Source: Treponema sp. C6A8 (GTDB lineage: Bacteria; Spirochaetota; Spirochaetia; Treponematales; Treponemataceae). Taken from it: a DNA stretch of 64,000 nt. Position numbers and translations under genes: made by a program. The number at the start of each line of letters is the position of its first letter. Positions within the stretch are counted from its first letter, which is position 1. Below, piece after piece: positions 8,643 through 17,130 of the stretch. The notes below the pieces were generated by a model that was given only the letters and a program-made list of their open reading frames with translations, made no database searches and had not been told where the DNA came from. The stretch covers positions 186,001 to 250,000 of the forward strand of contig NZ_JHVB01000002.1 in assembly GCF_000619925.1 (NCBI RefSeq), in the 5' to 3' direction.

Positions 8643-8779
8643 GCGCGGATACCTGTTTCGTTCCGCCGAGAGATGCAGGAAAGCGGTAATGAATGGGATA
8701 TCCTTATTCGTTACCGCGTTTTTTTTTGCGGGAAACTGTCTGCTAGCGTCTCTAAACTACACGAAACAGGCATCCGCGC
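8643..8779. repeat. Nested-palindrome intergenic element, family B copy 1
   Basis: Outer arms of 19 bp, GCGCGGATACCTGTTTCGT (8643-8661) and ACGAAACAGGCATCCGCGC (8761-8779), pair at 18 of 19 positions across about 100 bases. Immediately inside the left arm is TCCGCCGAGA (8662-8671), which occurs at the same place in the element at 49021-49150. An inner hairpin sits at 8683-8717 and a third partial pairing (GAGAGATGC with GCGTCTCT) lies between. No credible ORF fits; an open frame through it at 8673-8981 is discounted. Confidence 0.8.
8683..8727 (+). terminator. Terminator inside the family B element
   Basis: GCGGTAATGAAT (8683-8694) pairs with ATTCGTTACCGC (8706-8717) at 11 of 12 positions, then a run of about nine T. 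It would end transcription of the ATPase gene 70-110 bases after its stop codon. Confidence 0.75.
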
Positions 8780-8796
8780 TACGCTTTTTTCTAGAA

Positions 8797-9588
8797 CTAA
8801 TTCTTCCAAGGGAAAAAGATTGTTTTTAATTTATGAGGGCCAAGTGTTTCGCGGTCTTCATAAATCAACTCTTCCCAAGGGATGTTCTTGCGCTGACGAG
8901 GACTTTCTAATTCAGGGTGCTGCTCAAGGTAATCATACTTATAAAGGCGAAGGCGAAGGGCATTTGTGCGGGCAAGGATAATGCCGGCATAAGACGGGAC
9001 AAAGCCTACGCAGAAAACCGAAAGCAAAATCATTACAAAAGTATAAAGCCCCATGGCAATTGAAAAGCCTGTATTATCAAAGAAAATCAAAAAGCACTTT
9101 TTAATGCACTTTTTAAAATCATTGTTCTGAAGGGTATGAAGGGGAATAAACCACTGGAAAGAAAGAATAAATACAATATCAATCCAGAAAAGAACTGCTG
9201 CAAGAAGTATTCCTAAAATTGACTGAAGCTGAATTACATAAAAACGCATTCCGACAACAGAAACAATTCCGATAGCACCGCATAAAAGGCCAAAAAGAGC
9301 GCCGTCTTTCAAAGCTCCGGGGATATTTTTAAAGAAATCAGTAAGATGCACGCCTTTAAAGTTTGCAATATCGGCGGCAACCGGACCATAGGCAAGGCCG
9401 ACAATTCCAAAACCTGTAGTCATAATCAGAATGATTGCAAAAGTTGCGAGTGAAAAAAAGTTCACGCTTCCAAAAATTAAAAAGGCAAAGGTACAGCCCA
9501 GGAAAAGGCAGATTACATTTACAATGACAAGATTTAAGAGGTTTTCCCAACCGTCACAAAAGTTTTTCTTAATTAAAAATCCGAACAT
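8797..9588 (-). CDS. Multi-spanning membrane protein, DUF624-like
   Basis: 263 residues with about five or six hydrophobic segments (about residues 18-42, 46-70, 95-120, 122-145, 170-195), then a cytoplasmic tail ending in KNIPWEELIYEDRETLGP and KTIFFPWKN. The layout, with an amphipathic linker after the second span, resembles the DUF624/YesL group often seen near sugar transporters, but the match is only from pattern and I would not name a function. The tail motif looks conserved rather than random. It is divergent from the MarR gene. A TATAAT box (9604-9609 on this strand) lies 15 bases before the ATG, giving a very short leader; no Shine-Dalgarno is seen. Confidence 0.6.
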   Translation of the reverse strand: MFGFLIKKNFCDGWENLLNLVIVNVICLFLGCTFAFLIFGSVNFFSLATFAIILIMTTGFGIVGLAYGPVAADIANFKGVHLTDFFKNIPGALKDGALFGLLCGAIGIVSVVGMRFYVIQLQSILGILLAAVLFWIDIVFILSFQWFIPLHTLQNNDFKKCIKKCFLIFFDNTGFSIAMGLYTFVMILLSVFCVGFVPSYAGIILARTNALRLRLYKYDYLEQHPELESPRQRKNIPWEELIYEDRETLGPHKLKTIFFPWKN

Positions 9589-9656
9589 AAATTAAATTTA
9601 TCAATTATACGTGGCTTCAACAATAGCAAAAATAAAAATAAATGATAAAATAAGGT

Positions 9657-10094
9657 ATGGATTTTGACGTAAACAACAGCATCAGCCTTCTCTCACATAT
9701 TCATTCTGCAAGCGCAGATTTTTTACAGAAAAAATTATCAGAAAACGGTTTTACCAATTTTGCTTCCTCTCACGGAAATATTCTTTTTCAGCTTAGCCGC
9801 ACGGAAAGCCTTAAAATGAACGAACTTTCCAAAATCATTAACCGCGACAAATCTACAACAACAGTCCTTGTCCGAAAGCTTGAACAGGAAGGATTTTTAA
9901 AGACAGTTCCTTCAAAAGAAGATGGACGTATGAAAATTGTTTCTCTGACGGAAAAGGGCAAAAACTACAATAAAATTACAGGCGAAATTTCAAAAGAACT
10001 TCTGGAACGTTTTTACAACGGATTTTCGGAAGATGAAAAAAATCTCTTTTCCTGCCTGCTGGCAAAAATCAACAGGAACTTTTCTGCCGATTAA
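9657..10094 (+). CDS. MarR-family transcriptional regulator
   Basis: 145 residues, typical length. The winged helix lies at about residues 48-105: LKMNELSKIINRDKSTTTVLVRKLEQ is the helix-turn-helix (split here: LKMNELSKI, then RDKSTTTVLVRKLEQ), and the wing is SKEDGRMKIVSLTEKG, with the family's conserved Asp-Gly-Arg. Helices at both ends would form the dimer. MarR proteins usually repress their own and neighbouring genes and release DNA on binding a small ligand. It precedes the nucleoside transporter operon by 37 bases on the same strand, so control of that operon is plausible but unproven. A TAAAAT box ends 5 bases before the ATG. Confidence 0.88.
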   Translation: MDFDVNNSISLLSHIHSASADFLQKKLSENGFTNFASSHGNILFQLSRTESLKMNELSKIINRDKSTTTVLVRKLEQEGFLKTVPSKEDGRMKIVSLTEKGKNYNKITGEISKELLERFYNGFSEDEKNLFSCLLAKINRNFSAD

Positions 10095-10096
10095 TA

Positions 10097-10131
10097 TTGC
10101 AAGTTTGATATAAAACCAATATTCTAGAGCT
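10097..10131 (+). promoter_or_regulatory. Promoter of the nucleoside transporter operon, apparently leaderless
   Basis: TTGCAA (10097-10102), 17-bp spacer, TATTCT (10120-10125), then AGAGCT and the ATG at 10132. Transcription would start on or next to the A of the start codon, and no Shine-Dalgarno is present. The -35 box lies 3 bases after the marR stop codon. Confidence 0.65.
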
Positions 10132-11133
10132 ATGAAGAAAATTTTTATCACGCTTATTACAATTGCAGCACTTTTTACAGGCTGCGAAAAGAAGACTCTT
10201 AAAAATCCTATGATTGCAGTTTTTATTCCGGGAATTATTGCAGACAGCCCGACTTATGAAAAACTTGCAAACGGTGTCATCAACGGTGTAACAAATTTCA
10301 ATGACGGCAAGGATGATGATAAAAAGGCTCTTTTGAGCATTATGGAAGTTGGAACAAATCAGGCGGAGTGGGCGCAGAAACTCACTGCTCTTGCAGCAGA
10401 AAGAAAATATGACGTTATCATTTCGTCTAACCCTTCACTGCCGGATCTGGCTTTCCAGGTTCTTGAACAGTTCCCTGACCAGAAATTCATTTTCCTTGAC
10501 GCTAGCTGCGAAGGAAATCCGAACATCATGACAAAATGCTACGATCAGGCGCAGCAGGGCTATGTTACAGGCTATATCGCAGGCCTTATGTCAAAAAATC
10601 ATAAAGTTGCCTTGATTTCTGCCCAGGATTACCCTGTTATGAACAACATCATTTTCCCTTCATATAAAAAAGGTGCACAGGATGCCGTTGCGGGCACCTC
10701 AGTTGATTACCGCGTTGTCGGAAACTGGTATGATGCGACAAAGGGCGCAGAAATTACTGACGCAGTTTGCAAAACAGGAGTTGATGTAGTTCTTCCGATT
10801 TGCGGTGGTGCTTCACAGGGTGTTATTTCGTCAGCACGCAACAACAAGATTAAAATCGCCTGGTTTGATTCAAACGGCTTCAACAAGGCTCCGGAAGTAA
10901 TCATTTCCAGCACGCAGAACCTTCAGGAAAAACTTGCAGAAGAAGTTACCACTGAATGGCTGGAAGGAAAAACCAAGTGGGGAAGCGCTCAGACAGTGGG
11001 CATGAAAGAAGGTTACATTCAGTTTGTAAACGAAGATCCATTTTATCTGCGTAATGTGCCGGAAAATATCCGAAAACAGATGGATGAACTTGTAGAAAAA
11101 ATCACTTCGGGAGAACTTGAAATTAAGCTCTGA
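10132..11133 (+). CDS. BMP-family purine-nucleoside-binding lipoprotein
   Basis: 333 residues. Lipobox LFTGC with Cys18 as the lipidated residue after a short signal sequence. The remainder is a type I periplasmic-binding fold of the BMP/Med family: IAVFIPGIIADSPTYEKLANG at the start (split: IAVFIPGIIAD, SPTYEKLANG), DVIISSNPSLPDL, and TGYIAGLMSKNHKVALIS. The best-known spirochaete member, PnrA (TmpC) of T. pallidum, binds guanosine, inosine and adenosine; this gene heads the same kind of operon (receptor, ATPase, two permeases). The stop codon overlaps the ATG of the ATPase gene (ATGA-type junction). Ligand identity is inferred; adenosine deaminase encoded 6 kb away fits nucleosides. Confidence 0.87.
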   Translation: MKKIFITLITIAALFTGCEKKTLKNPMIAVFIPGIIADSPTYEKLANGVINGVTNFNDGKDDDKKALLSIMEVGTNQAEWAQKLTALAAERKYDVIISSNPSLPDLAFQVLEQFPDQKFIFLDASCEGNPNIMTKCYDQAQQGYVTGYIAGLMSKNHKVALISAQDYPVMNNIIFPSYKKGAQDAVAGTSVDYRVVGNWYDATKGAEITDAVCKTGVDVVLPICGGASQGVISSARNNKIKIAWFDSNGFNKAPEVIISSTQNLQEKLAEEVTTEWLEGKTKWGSAQTVGMKEGYIQFVNEDPFYLRNVPENIRKQMDELVEKITSGELEIKL

Positions 11134-12542
11134 TGCTAAATCTTTCGGTTCAAAATATAGTTCTAAAATATCCTAAAAAATCGGTACTGAATGGAGTAAG
11201 CGTGGATTTTGATCACAGTCAGATTCACGCTTTAATTGGAGAAAACGGTGCCGGTAAATCAAGCCTCATAAAAATCATCTGCGGGGACATTCTTCCTACA
11301 GAGGGAAAAATCCTTTTAAACAATGTAGACGCTGAAATAAAATCGCCAGCTGATGCGATAAAACACGGAATTGTATGCGTTCACCAAAGGCCGCTGCTTG
11401 CTGACGGCATTACGATTATGGAAAATCTGATGCTGGGAGCCGCGAAATTTGATAAGAAGAAGGCTCTGTCCTTGCTTGAAGAGTGGCTGCCGGGAGTTTC
11501 AGCTCGGACACTGGTAAAAAATTGCAGCGGCGACATGAGATTTTTTACTTCGCTTGTCGGGGCGCTTTTGAAAAAGCCTGAAATTCTTATTCTTGATGAG
11601 CCCAGCGCATTGCTAGACGGCGCTCAGCGTGATTTTTTATTTGAAAAACTCAAGGCTTTTGCAGCGGGCGGCATGAATATCATTGTGATTACCCACTTCA
11701 TGGACGAGGCTAAAAAGTATGGAGATACTGTAACATATCTGGAAGAAGGCCTTGTGAGTGAGCCAAAGGCTGATTTTTTCATGAGACAAGGAGCTAGCAG
11801 AGCGGACCTGCGTGACAAAAGCGAAAAGCCTGGACAGGATGATTTTACCCTTTCTTTTCATCATCTTACTTCTCTTCCTTTTGATAAGCCTGCCATACGG
11901 GATTTTTCTTTTACAGCAAAGAGCGGTCAAATCACCCTGATTTTAGGACAGGCAGAGGACGGACGCGAGACTCTGGAAGACGCAATCTGCGGAATGAGCG
12001 GAGCAAAAGAAAGCGGACAGCTCCAGATAAAAGCCCCGGAAAAGGAATTTAATTTCACGATTAAAAAGGGAAACTTCACCCGCAGACAGCTGGAAAAATC
12101 GCCTTTCAGATTCGGAATAATTTCTTCTAATAAAACTTTCCGAGGGTCGAATCCTAATCTAACGATTTTTCAGCTTCTAAGCACCTTTGACAGCAGGAAA
12201 AATAAAAGTGATACGGCAAGTAAAAAGGAGCAGGCTCTTTCTCTTATTAAAAAGGCTGACGTAAACATCAGTCTGAATGATAAGGCTGAATATCTTTCCG
12301 GCGGAATGCTTCAAAGACTTATTCTGGAGCGTGAAATCGGGAAAAATCCTGACATTTTGATTTTGTGTGAGCCTGTTCAGGGGCTGGACAGCATAAGCAC
12401 TGCAAAACTCTGCCAGCGAATTCAAAAAATTGCAGATGAAGGAAAAATCGTGCTTGTTCTTTCTTCGTCGGAATTTCCGCAGGAAATTTGCCATAAAATA
12501 TACAAGCTTGAAAAAAGAGATTTAAGGGAGGTAAAAGCGTGA
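11133..12542 (+). CDS. Nucleoside ABC transporter, double ATPase subunit
   Basis: 469 residues with two ATPase domains in one chain, as in the NupA/YufO group. Domain 1 has Walker A GENGAGKSS (about residues 36-44) and Walker B ILILDEPSA, but its signature is degenerate (NCSGDMRFF in place of LSGGQ). Domain 2 has a degenerate Walker A (LGQAEDGRET) but an intact signature LSGGMLQR and a Walker B with Cys in place of the usual Asp (LILCEPVQGLD). This complementary degeneration is common in the family and implies one working composite site. Start ATG overlaps the previous stop; the 3' end overlaps the GTG start of the first permease by 4 bases. It powers nucleoside import with the two downstream permeases. 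Confidence 0.87.
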   Translation: MLNLSVQNIVLKYPKKSVLNGVSVDFDHSQIHALIGENGAGKSSLIKIICGDILPTEGKILLNNVDAEIKSPADAIKHGIVCVHQRPLLADGITIMENLMLGAAKFDKKKALSLLEEWLPGVSARTLVKNCSGDMRFFTSLVGALLKKPEILILDEPSALLDGAQRDFLFEKLKAFAAGGMNIIVITHFMDEAKKYGDTVTYLEEGLVSEPKADFFMRQGASRADLRDKSEKPGQDDFTLSFHHLTSLPFDKPAIRDFSFTAKSGQITLILGQAEDGRETLEDAICGMSGAKESGQLQIKAPEKEFNFTIKKGNFTRRQLEKSPFRFGIISSNKTFRGSNPNLTIFQLLSTFDSRKNKSDTASKKEQALSLIKKADVNISLNDKAEYLSGGMLQRLILEREIGKNPDILILCEPVQGLDSISTAKLCQRIQKIADEGKIVLVLSSSEFPQEICHKIYKLEKRDLREVKA

Positions 12543-13459
12543 CTTCATACGAACTTGGAAACATTCTGAACTTTGCCTCTTTTTATATGGTAGCGGGAAC
12601 AGGTGCGGCAATTTCCATGCGCTGCGGGGAATTTAACCTTGGCGGAGAAGGCCAGATCTACGCAGGCGGATTTACGGCGGCGCTTGTCCTTGCAAAAATG
12701 AGCGGAATGCCGCCGGCTGTGGCTCTGCCCCTTGCCCTTCTGGCAGGCTGCCTCACCTCATCCCTGCTCTGCTTCCTTTCGGCACTTTTACGAAAATACA
12801 GGGGTGCCAGCTTCCTGCTTACAAGCTTTATTATCTCCTCTGCAGTTATTCCACTGATTAACGGGCTTATCGCAGGCCCAGTCCGCGGCAACACAGGCAA
12901 CCTGCTTGCAACACCATTTATCGACAAAGCCTTCCGTTTTGCAAGGCTGCTTCCGCCCTCTTCCCTCAACGTCAGCTTTTTTGCAGCCCTTATAATCTGT
13001 CTGCTGGGAGCCGGCTTTTTATTCAGGACAGAAATGGGGCAGAAACTCTGTATTTTCGGCGTAAGCCGGGAGTTTGCCCTTTATTCAGGTTTCAGCGAAA
13101 AGGCAATCACCTTTACAAGCGCGCTTACAAGCGGGGCCCTTCACGGACTTTGCGGATGTTTTATCGTTATGGGAACTTATTACACCTGTCATTCAGGCTT
13201 TTATACTGGAATCGGCTGGACAGGACTTTCTGCAGCAATGTTAGGCGGCTCAAATCCACTCTTTGTGATTATTTCCAGTCTCTTTCTGGGCTGGGTTACT
13301 GCCTTTACAAACAGCTTCAGCCTGCATCATAACGTGGGCTTTGATCTTGGCGCTATAATTCAAGCAATCATAATGTTCTGCGTGGCAATTCCTTTTTTGA
13401 GGCCACACCTGAAACTACACTTCAACAGAGGTAAAGGAGCGACAAATGCTGATAATTGA
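12539..13459 (+). CDS. Nucleoside ABC transporter permease 1
   Basis: 306 residues, GTG start at 12539 with AGGGAGG 6 bases upstream. About eight or nine hydrophobic spans. The segment FNLGGEGQIYAGGF (about residues 31-44) is the hallmark of BPD_transp_2-type permeases (NupP/YufP group; usual form NIGxEGQ). It partners the double ATPase and the second permease to form the import channel in the inner membrane. The stop codon lies 14 bases inside the next gene, indicating translational coupling. GC is higher here than in most of the window, which reflects Ala/Gly/Leu-rich membrane segments. Confidence 0.88.
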   Translation: MTSYELGNILNFASFYMVAGTGAAISMRCGEFNLGGEGQIYAGGFTAALVLAKMSGMPPAVALPLALLAGCLTSSLLCFLSALLRKYRGASFLLTSFIISSAVIPLINGLIAGPVRGNTGNLLATPFIDKAFRFARLLPPSSLNVSFFAALIICLLGAGFLFRTEMGQKLCIFGVSREFALYSGFSEKAITFTSALTSGALHGLCGCFIVMGTYYTCHSGFYTGIGWTGLSAAMLGGSNPLFVIISSLFLGWVTAFTNSFSLHHNVGFDLGAIIQAIIMFCVAIPFLRPHLKLHFNRGKGATNADN

Positions 13460-14258
13460 TATTCTTTCTTTTTCCTGCCCCCTCCTCTTATGTGCCATGG
13501 GTGCCCTTTACAGCGACTACGCAGGAATTCTCGCAATCTTTCTGGAAGGCCTTGTAAGTTTTTCTGCCTTTTTGATGTTTTATTTTACTGTTACGACAGG
13601 CTCGGCAATTCTTGGAGTCAGTCTGACTGCACTTTCAGCCGTTGCACTCGTTTTGATTTTTGCAGTAGTAATAGAAAAGTTCAGGGCAAATCCCTTTATC
13701 GGGGCAACGGCAATCAATCTTCTTTTTGCTTCGATGCCGTCATTTTTTTCCGTGATGGCCTTTCATAACCGGGGAGTTCTTACAAGCGAGAACTTCATCT
13801 TTCCGGTTTTTCAGACAAAAGTGATTACAATCGTTCTTACCTTTACCCTGCTTGCACTTGCCTTCTTATTTTTATTAAAAACAAAGTCTGGACTCTATAT
13901 CAGAATTACAGGAAGTGATTCTGATGTGCTTACGGCAAAAGGCGTTAACTACGTATTATGCCGCATAAGTACCTGGTGCGCTGCCGCCTTCTTTGCAGGG
14001 CTTTCGGGAGCCTTTCTTGCAATGAGAGTTTCATCCTTTGTTCCGGGAATTTCGAGCGGGCGCGGCTGGATGGCGCTTGCTGCAGTTTATCTTGGAAAGA
14101 AAAAGCCGCTTAGAATTACGATTTCCGTTCTGATTTTCTGTGCCGCTGACTTTTTTGCAGCACAGATTCAAAACTATCTGCCGGCACTGCCAACTTCTCT
14201 TGTTCTGGCCCTGCCATATCTGGTGATTCTGATGGTAGTCGCTCTGGGAAAGAAATAA
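13446..14258 (+). CDS. Nucleoside ABC transporter permease 2
   Basis: 270 residues, with about eight hydrophobic spans and FLEGLVSFSAFLMFYF near the N-terminus, corresponding to the GLMNIGLEG-type region of the partner permease family (NupQ/YufQ). The conserved cytoplasmic loop is GSDSDVLTAKGVN (usual form GENPxAAxxxGI). SSGRGWMALAAVYLGKKKP near the C-terminus is also typical (usual form GRGFIALA). Last gene of the operon; it overlaps permease 1 by 14 bases and converges on the EamA transporter gene with only 7 bases between stop codons. Confidence 0.86.
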   Translation: MLIIDILSFSCPLLLCAMGALYSDYAGILAIFLEGLVSFSAFLMFYFTVTTGSAILGVSLTALSAVALVLIFAVVIEKFRANPFIGATAINLLFASMPSFFSVMAFHNRGVLTSENFIFPVFQTKVITIVLTFTLLALAFLFLLKTKSGLYIRITGSDSDVLTAKGVNYVLCRISTWCAAAFFAGLSGAFLAMRVSSFVPGISSGRGWMALAAVYLGKKKPLRITISVLIFCAADFFAAQIQNYLPALPTSLVLALPYLVILMVVALGKK

Positions 14259-14265
14259 ACTCGGC

Positions 14266-15198
14266 TTAAGCTTTTGCTTTTTTTGCCCGAATGACATCCG
14301 CAAGCTGGGAAATTACAATTGCCGAGAACATTATCGTACAGCCTGTAATTTCGCGGGGAGTCAGTTTTTCACCAAGAATTATTGCCGCAGATAAAACTGC
14401 AAAAACGCTTTCCATGCACATAAGAAGGCTGGCGATTGTAGCCTCACAGTATTTCTGGCCCACAATCTGAAGAGTATAGGCAATTCCGCAGCTCATAATT
14501 CCCGAGTACAAAAGAGCCGGAGCACAAACTTTTATTGCAGCCCAGACTGGATGATCAAAAATCAGCATGAGAATAAAAGTAATCAATCCGGCCGTAAAAA
14601 ACTCAATGCAGGAAAGCTTTATTCCGTCGCAAAGTTTTGCATAACGCTCAATAAGAAGGATTTGAACCGTAAAGAAAACAGCGCAAATCAGGGCAAGCAT
14701 ATCACCCTTATTAACTACAAAAGATTCTTCATGCTTAAAGCAAAGAAAATAAAGGCCGACAAATCCTGCAAGAACACAAAGCCAGATATCAAGAGGAAGC
14801 CTCTTTTTCATAAAGATTCCTGCAATCGGTACAAAAAACATGTACATTGCAGTTACAAAGGCAATTTTTCCCGCAGTTGAATAGTTAAAGGCATACTGCT
14901 GGATATTGGTTGCAATGGCAAGCACGATTCCTAAAAGCACGCCATAAACTATAGTTTTCTGATTCTGTCTTTTTCTGATAAAAAGTTCTTCCTTTGTCAT
15001 TTTTGCCGCTGAAATTTTATCGCGAACAAGAACAAAAGGAAGTAAAAAAGCTGCTCCCATCAAGGTTCGAACAGCCATAAAAGTAAAAGGTTCAACCGCT
15101 TCCGCACCGACACTCTGAGATACAAAGGAAGAGCCCCAGATAATTGCCGTTACAAGAAGAATAAGAACGCCTTTCAACTGTGTTTTCTGATTTTGCAT
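14266..15198 (-). CDS. EamA/DMT-family transporter
   Basis: 310 residues from the ATG at 15198. Ten hydrophobic segments in two EamA repeats (about residues 8-140 and 150-295); IIWGSSFVSQSVG in the first span is the typical EamA entry motif, and IAYTLQIVGQKYCEATIASLLMCMESV (written here as IAYTLQIVGQKY and ASLLMCMESV) marks the second repeat. Members export amino acids or other metabolites; the substrate cannot be told from sequence. A longer start eight codons upstream would lie inside the promoter, so the shorter start is preferred. No Shine-Dalgarno; a TATAAT box sits 7 bases before the ATG. Confidence 0.85.
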   Translation of the reverse strand: MQNQKTQLKGVLILLVTAIIWGSSFVSQSVGAEAVEPFTFMAVRTLMGAAFLLPFVLVRDKISAAKMTKEELFIRKRQNQKTIVYGVLLGIVLAIATNIQQYAFNYSTAGKIAFVTAMYMFFVPIAGIFMKKRLPLDIWLCVLAGFVGLYFLCFKHEESFVVNKGDMLALICAVFFTVQILLIERYAKLCDGIKLSCIEFFTAGLITFILMLIFDHPVWAAIKVCAPALLYSGIMSCGIAYTLQIVGQKYCEATIASLLMCMESVFAVLSAAIILGEKLTPREITGCTIMFSAIVISQLADVIRAKKAKA

Positions 15199-15234
15199 AG
15201 GGGCGATTATAGCACTCTGCAAAATATTTCACAA
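15199..15234 (-). promoter_or_regulatory. Leaderless promoter of the EamA transporter gene
   Basis: On the minus strand: TTGTGA (15229-15234), 17-bp spacer, TATAAT (15206-15211), 7 bases, ATG at 15198. A start about 7 bases after the -10 box coincides with the start codon. The -35 box abuts the -35 box of the divergent pepF promoter. Confidence 0.75.
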
Positions 15235-15269
15235 TTTACTTTTACGTGCTAAAATTTTATACTTTATAT
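15235..15269 (+). promoter_or_regulatory. Leaderless promoter of pepF
   Basis: TTTACT (15235-15240), 17-bp spacer, TATACT (15258-15263), 6 bases, ATG at 15270. It is back to back with the EamA promoter: the two -35 hexamers are directly adjacent, so the RNA polymerases would compete. Confidence 0.65.
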
Positions 15270-17072
15270 ATGAACAAAAATACAATTCCTGCACGAAAAG
15301 ACGTTCCAGCAAGCGACAAATGGAACCTGTCTTCAATATTTAAATCTGATGACGAATGGGAAGCAGCTCTTAAAGAACTTCCTGCTTTGACTAAAAAAGT
15401 TGTTGAATACAAGGGAAAGCTGGGACAGTCAGCTGAAACCTTTTTAGCAGCGCTAAAAGCCCTTGAAGCGGTAGATATTAAAATGGAAACAGTTTACCAC
15501 TACGCTTCCCTTAATCATGAAGCTGATGAAGATGATTCAGCTGCAACAGAGCGTTACGGCCGCGCCACAATGGCCTACACAGATTATTCCACAGAAATCA
15601 GCTTTTTTGATCCAGAACTTCAGGCAATTGATGAAAAACTTCTTCGGGAATGGATTGAAAAACCGGAATTTGCTGATTACAAAATCTTTGTTGAAAAATC
15701 ACTTCATTTCAAAAAATACATTCTGAGCGAAAAGGAAGAGAGAATTATTTCCCTTCAGAGTCAGTCTGCCCAGACAGCAGAAACTGCCTTCAGTTTCCTC
15801 ACCAATGTTGATATGAACAAGACTTTTGGTTCTGTAAAAACTGCAGAGGGCGAAAAGCAGCTTACAGAATCTACCTTCTCTGTATTTATGCACGACCACG
15901 ACCGTTCAGTTCGAGAATCGGCATACAAGCAGTATTACAAGAAGTTTGAAGAAAATCAGAATACTATTGCAGCCCTTTACGCTGGTTCTGTAAATCAAGA
16001 TGTTTTTTACGCCCGTGCCCGCGGCTATAAATCAAGCCTTGATTCTGCTTTGTACGGAAATAAGGTACCGGAAAGCGTTTACACAAATCTGATTGACTGT
16101 ATTCACAAAAATCTTCCTACCCTGCATGAATACTACATTCTTCGTAAAAAGGCACTGGGAGTATCTGAACTCCGCCACTACGATGTTTACGTGCCGCTTG
16201 TAAAATCTGTAAAAACCCACACTCCTTACGAAAAGGCCGTTGAAATCTGCCGACAGGCACTTGCTCCACTGGGCAAGGAATATACAGACCGACTTTGCGA
16301 CGGACTTTTGAATGGCTGGGCCGATCGCTATGAAAATATCGGAAAGAGAAGCGGTGCTTTCAGTTCCGGCTGCTATATCGGAGATCCTTTCATTCTTTTG
16401 AATTATAAGGAAGATAATATCCGTGATTTGTTTACTGTTGCCCATGAAGGCGGACACAGTATGCACAGCTGGTATTCGGTTCACAACAATCCTTTTATGT
16501 GCTACGAATACACAATTTTTGAAGCTGAAGTTGCATCAACCTTCAATGAAGAGCTGGTATTTGAATATCTTCTTAAAAATGCAGAAAGCGATGACATGAA
16601 AAAATATCTCCTTGCTATGCGGGCTGATGATATCCTTGCAACACTGCATCGCCAGACAATGTTCGCAGAATTTGAATATAAGACACATCAGATGGTTGAA
16701 AGCGGAACTCCTTTGACTGCAGAAAACCTGCGCAAAACTTACCGCGAACTTCTGGAGCTTTACTTTGGCCCTGAAATGCATTTTGAAAGCAATTCTGATA
16801 TGGAAGGCCTGCGTATTCCACACTTCTATTCGGCTTTCTACGTTTACAAATATGCAACAGGAATCAGCGCTGCCCTTGCCCTTGCTCACCGAGTAACAAA
16901 TGGCGGAGATGCAGAACGCGAAGATTACTTCAAATTCCTTAAGAGCGGCGGTTCTCGGTACCCTATCGAAAGCCTTAAAATTGCGGGCGTTGATATGGAA
17001 AAGACAGAACCTGTTCAGGCTGCCTGCGACGAGTTTAAGAAAATTGTAGACCAGTTGAAAAATCTATTGTAG
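15270..17072 (+). CDS. pepF: Oligoendopeptidase F
   Basis: 600 residues from the ATG at 15270, the usual length of M3B peptidases. Cytoplasmic zinc peptidase cleaving short peptides of roughly 6-18 residues. The zinc-binding motif is AHEGGHSMHSW (HExxH at residues 392-396), with the third ligand Glu in TIFEAEVASTFNEE downstream. The N-terminal helical lobe begins with KWNLSSIF, a family hallmark. A start eight codons upstream would fall within the promoter. It is followed 58 bases later by adenosine deaminase on the same strand, possibly transcribed with it. Confidence 0.93.
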   Translation: MNKNTIPARKDVPASDKWNLSSIFKSDDEWEAALKELPALTKKVVEYKGKLGQSAETFLAALKALEAVDIKMETVYHYASLNHEADEDDSAATERYGRATMAYTDYSTEISFFDPELQAIDEKLLREWIEKPEFADYKIFVEKSLHFKKYILSEKEERIISLQSQSAQTAETAFSFLTNVDMNKTFGSVKTAEGEKQLTESTFSVFMHDHDRSVRESAYKQYYKKFEENQNTIAALYAGSVNQDVFYARARGYKSSLDSALYGNKVPESVYTNLIDCIHKNLPTLHEYYILRKKALGVSELRHYDVYVPLVKSVKTHTPYEKAVEICRQALAPLGKEYTDRLCDGLLNGWADRYENIGKRSGAFSSGCYIGDPFILLNYKEDNIRDLFTVAHEGGHSMHSWYSVHNNPFMCYEYTIFEAEVASTFNEELVFEYLLKNAESDDMKKYLLAMRADDILATLHRQTMFAEFEYKTHQMVESGTPLTAENLRKTYRELLELYFGPEMHFESNSDMEGLRIPHFYSAFYVYKYATGISAALALAHRVTNGGDAEREDYFKFLKSGGSRYPIESLKIAGVDMEKTEPVQAACDEFKKIVDQLKNLL

Positions 17073-17130
17073 AATTTATTAAATTCTGCCGATAATAAAG
17101 AAAGGATTTTCTATTTAAACGAGGGTTGTG

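Noticed and set aside
8673..8981. Open reading frame of 102 codons on the plus strand
   Set aside because: It runs through the family B palindrome and its terminator and overlaps the 3' end of a membrane-protein gene; composition is not protein-like and there is no ribosome-binding site.
10095..10131. Purine riboswitch before the nucleoside transporter operon
   Set aside because: Only 37 bases separate marR from the operon and they are fully used by a promoter; there is no room for an aptamer.
12339..12542. Domain 2 of the double ATPase as a damaged gene because of its degenerate Walker motifs
   Set aside because: Complementary degeneration of the two ATPase domains is usual in this transporter family.
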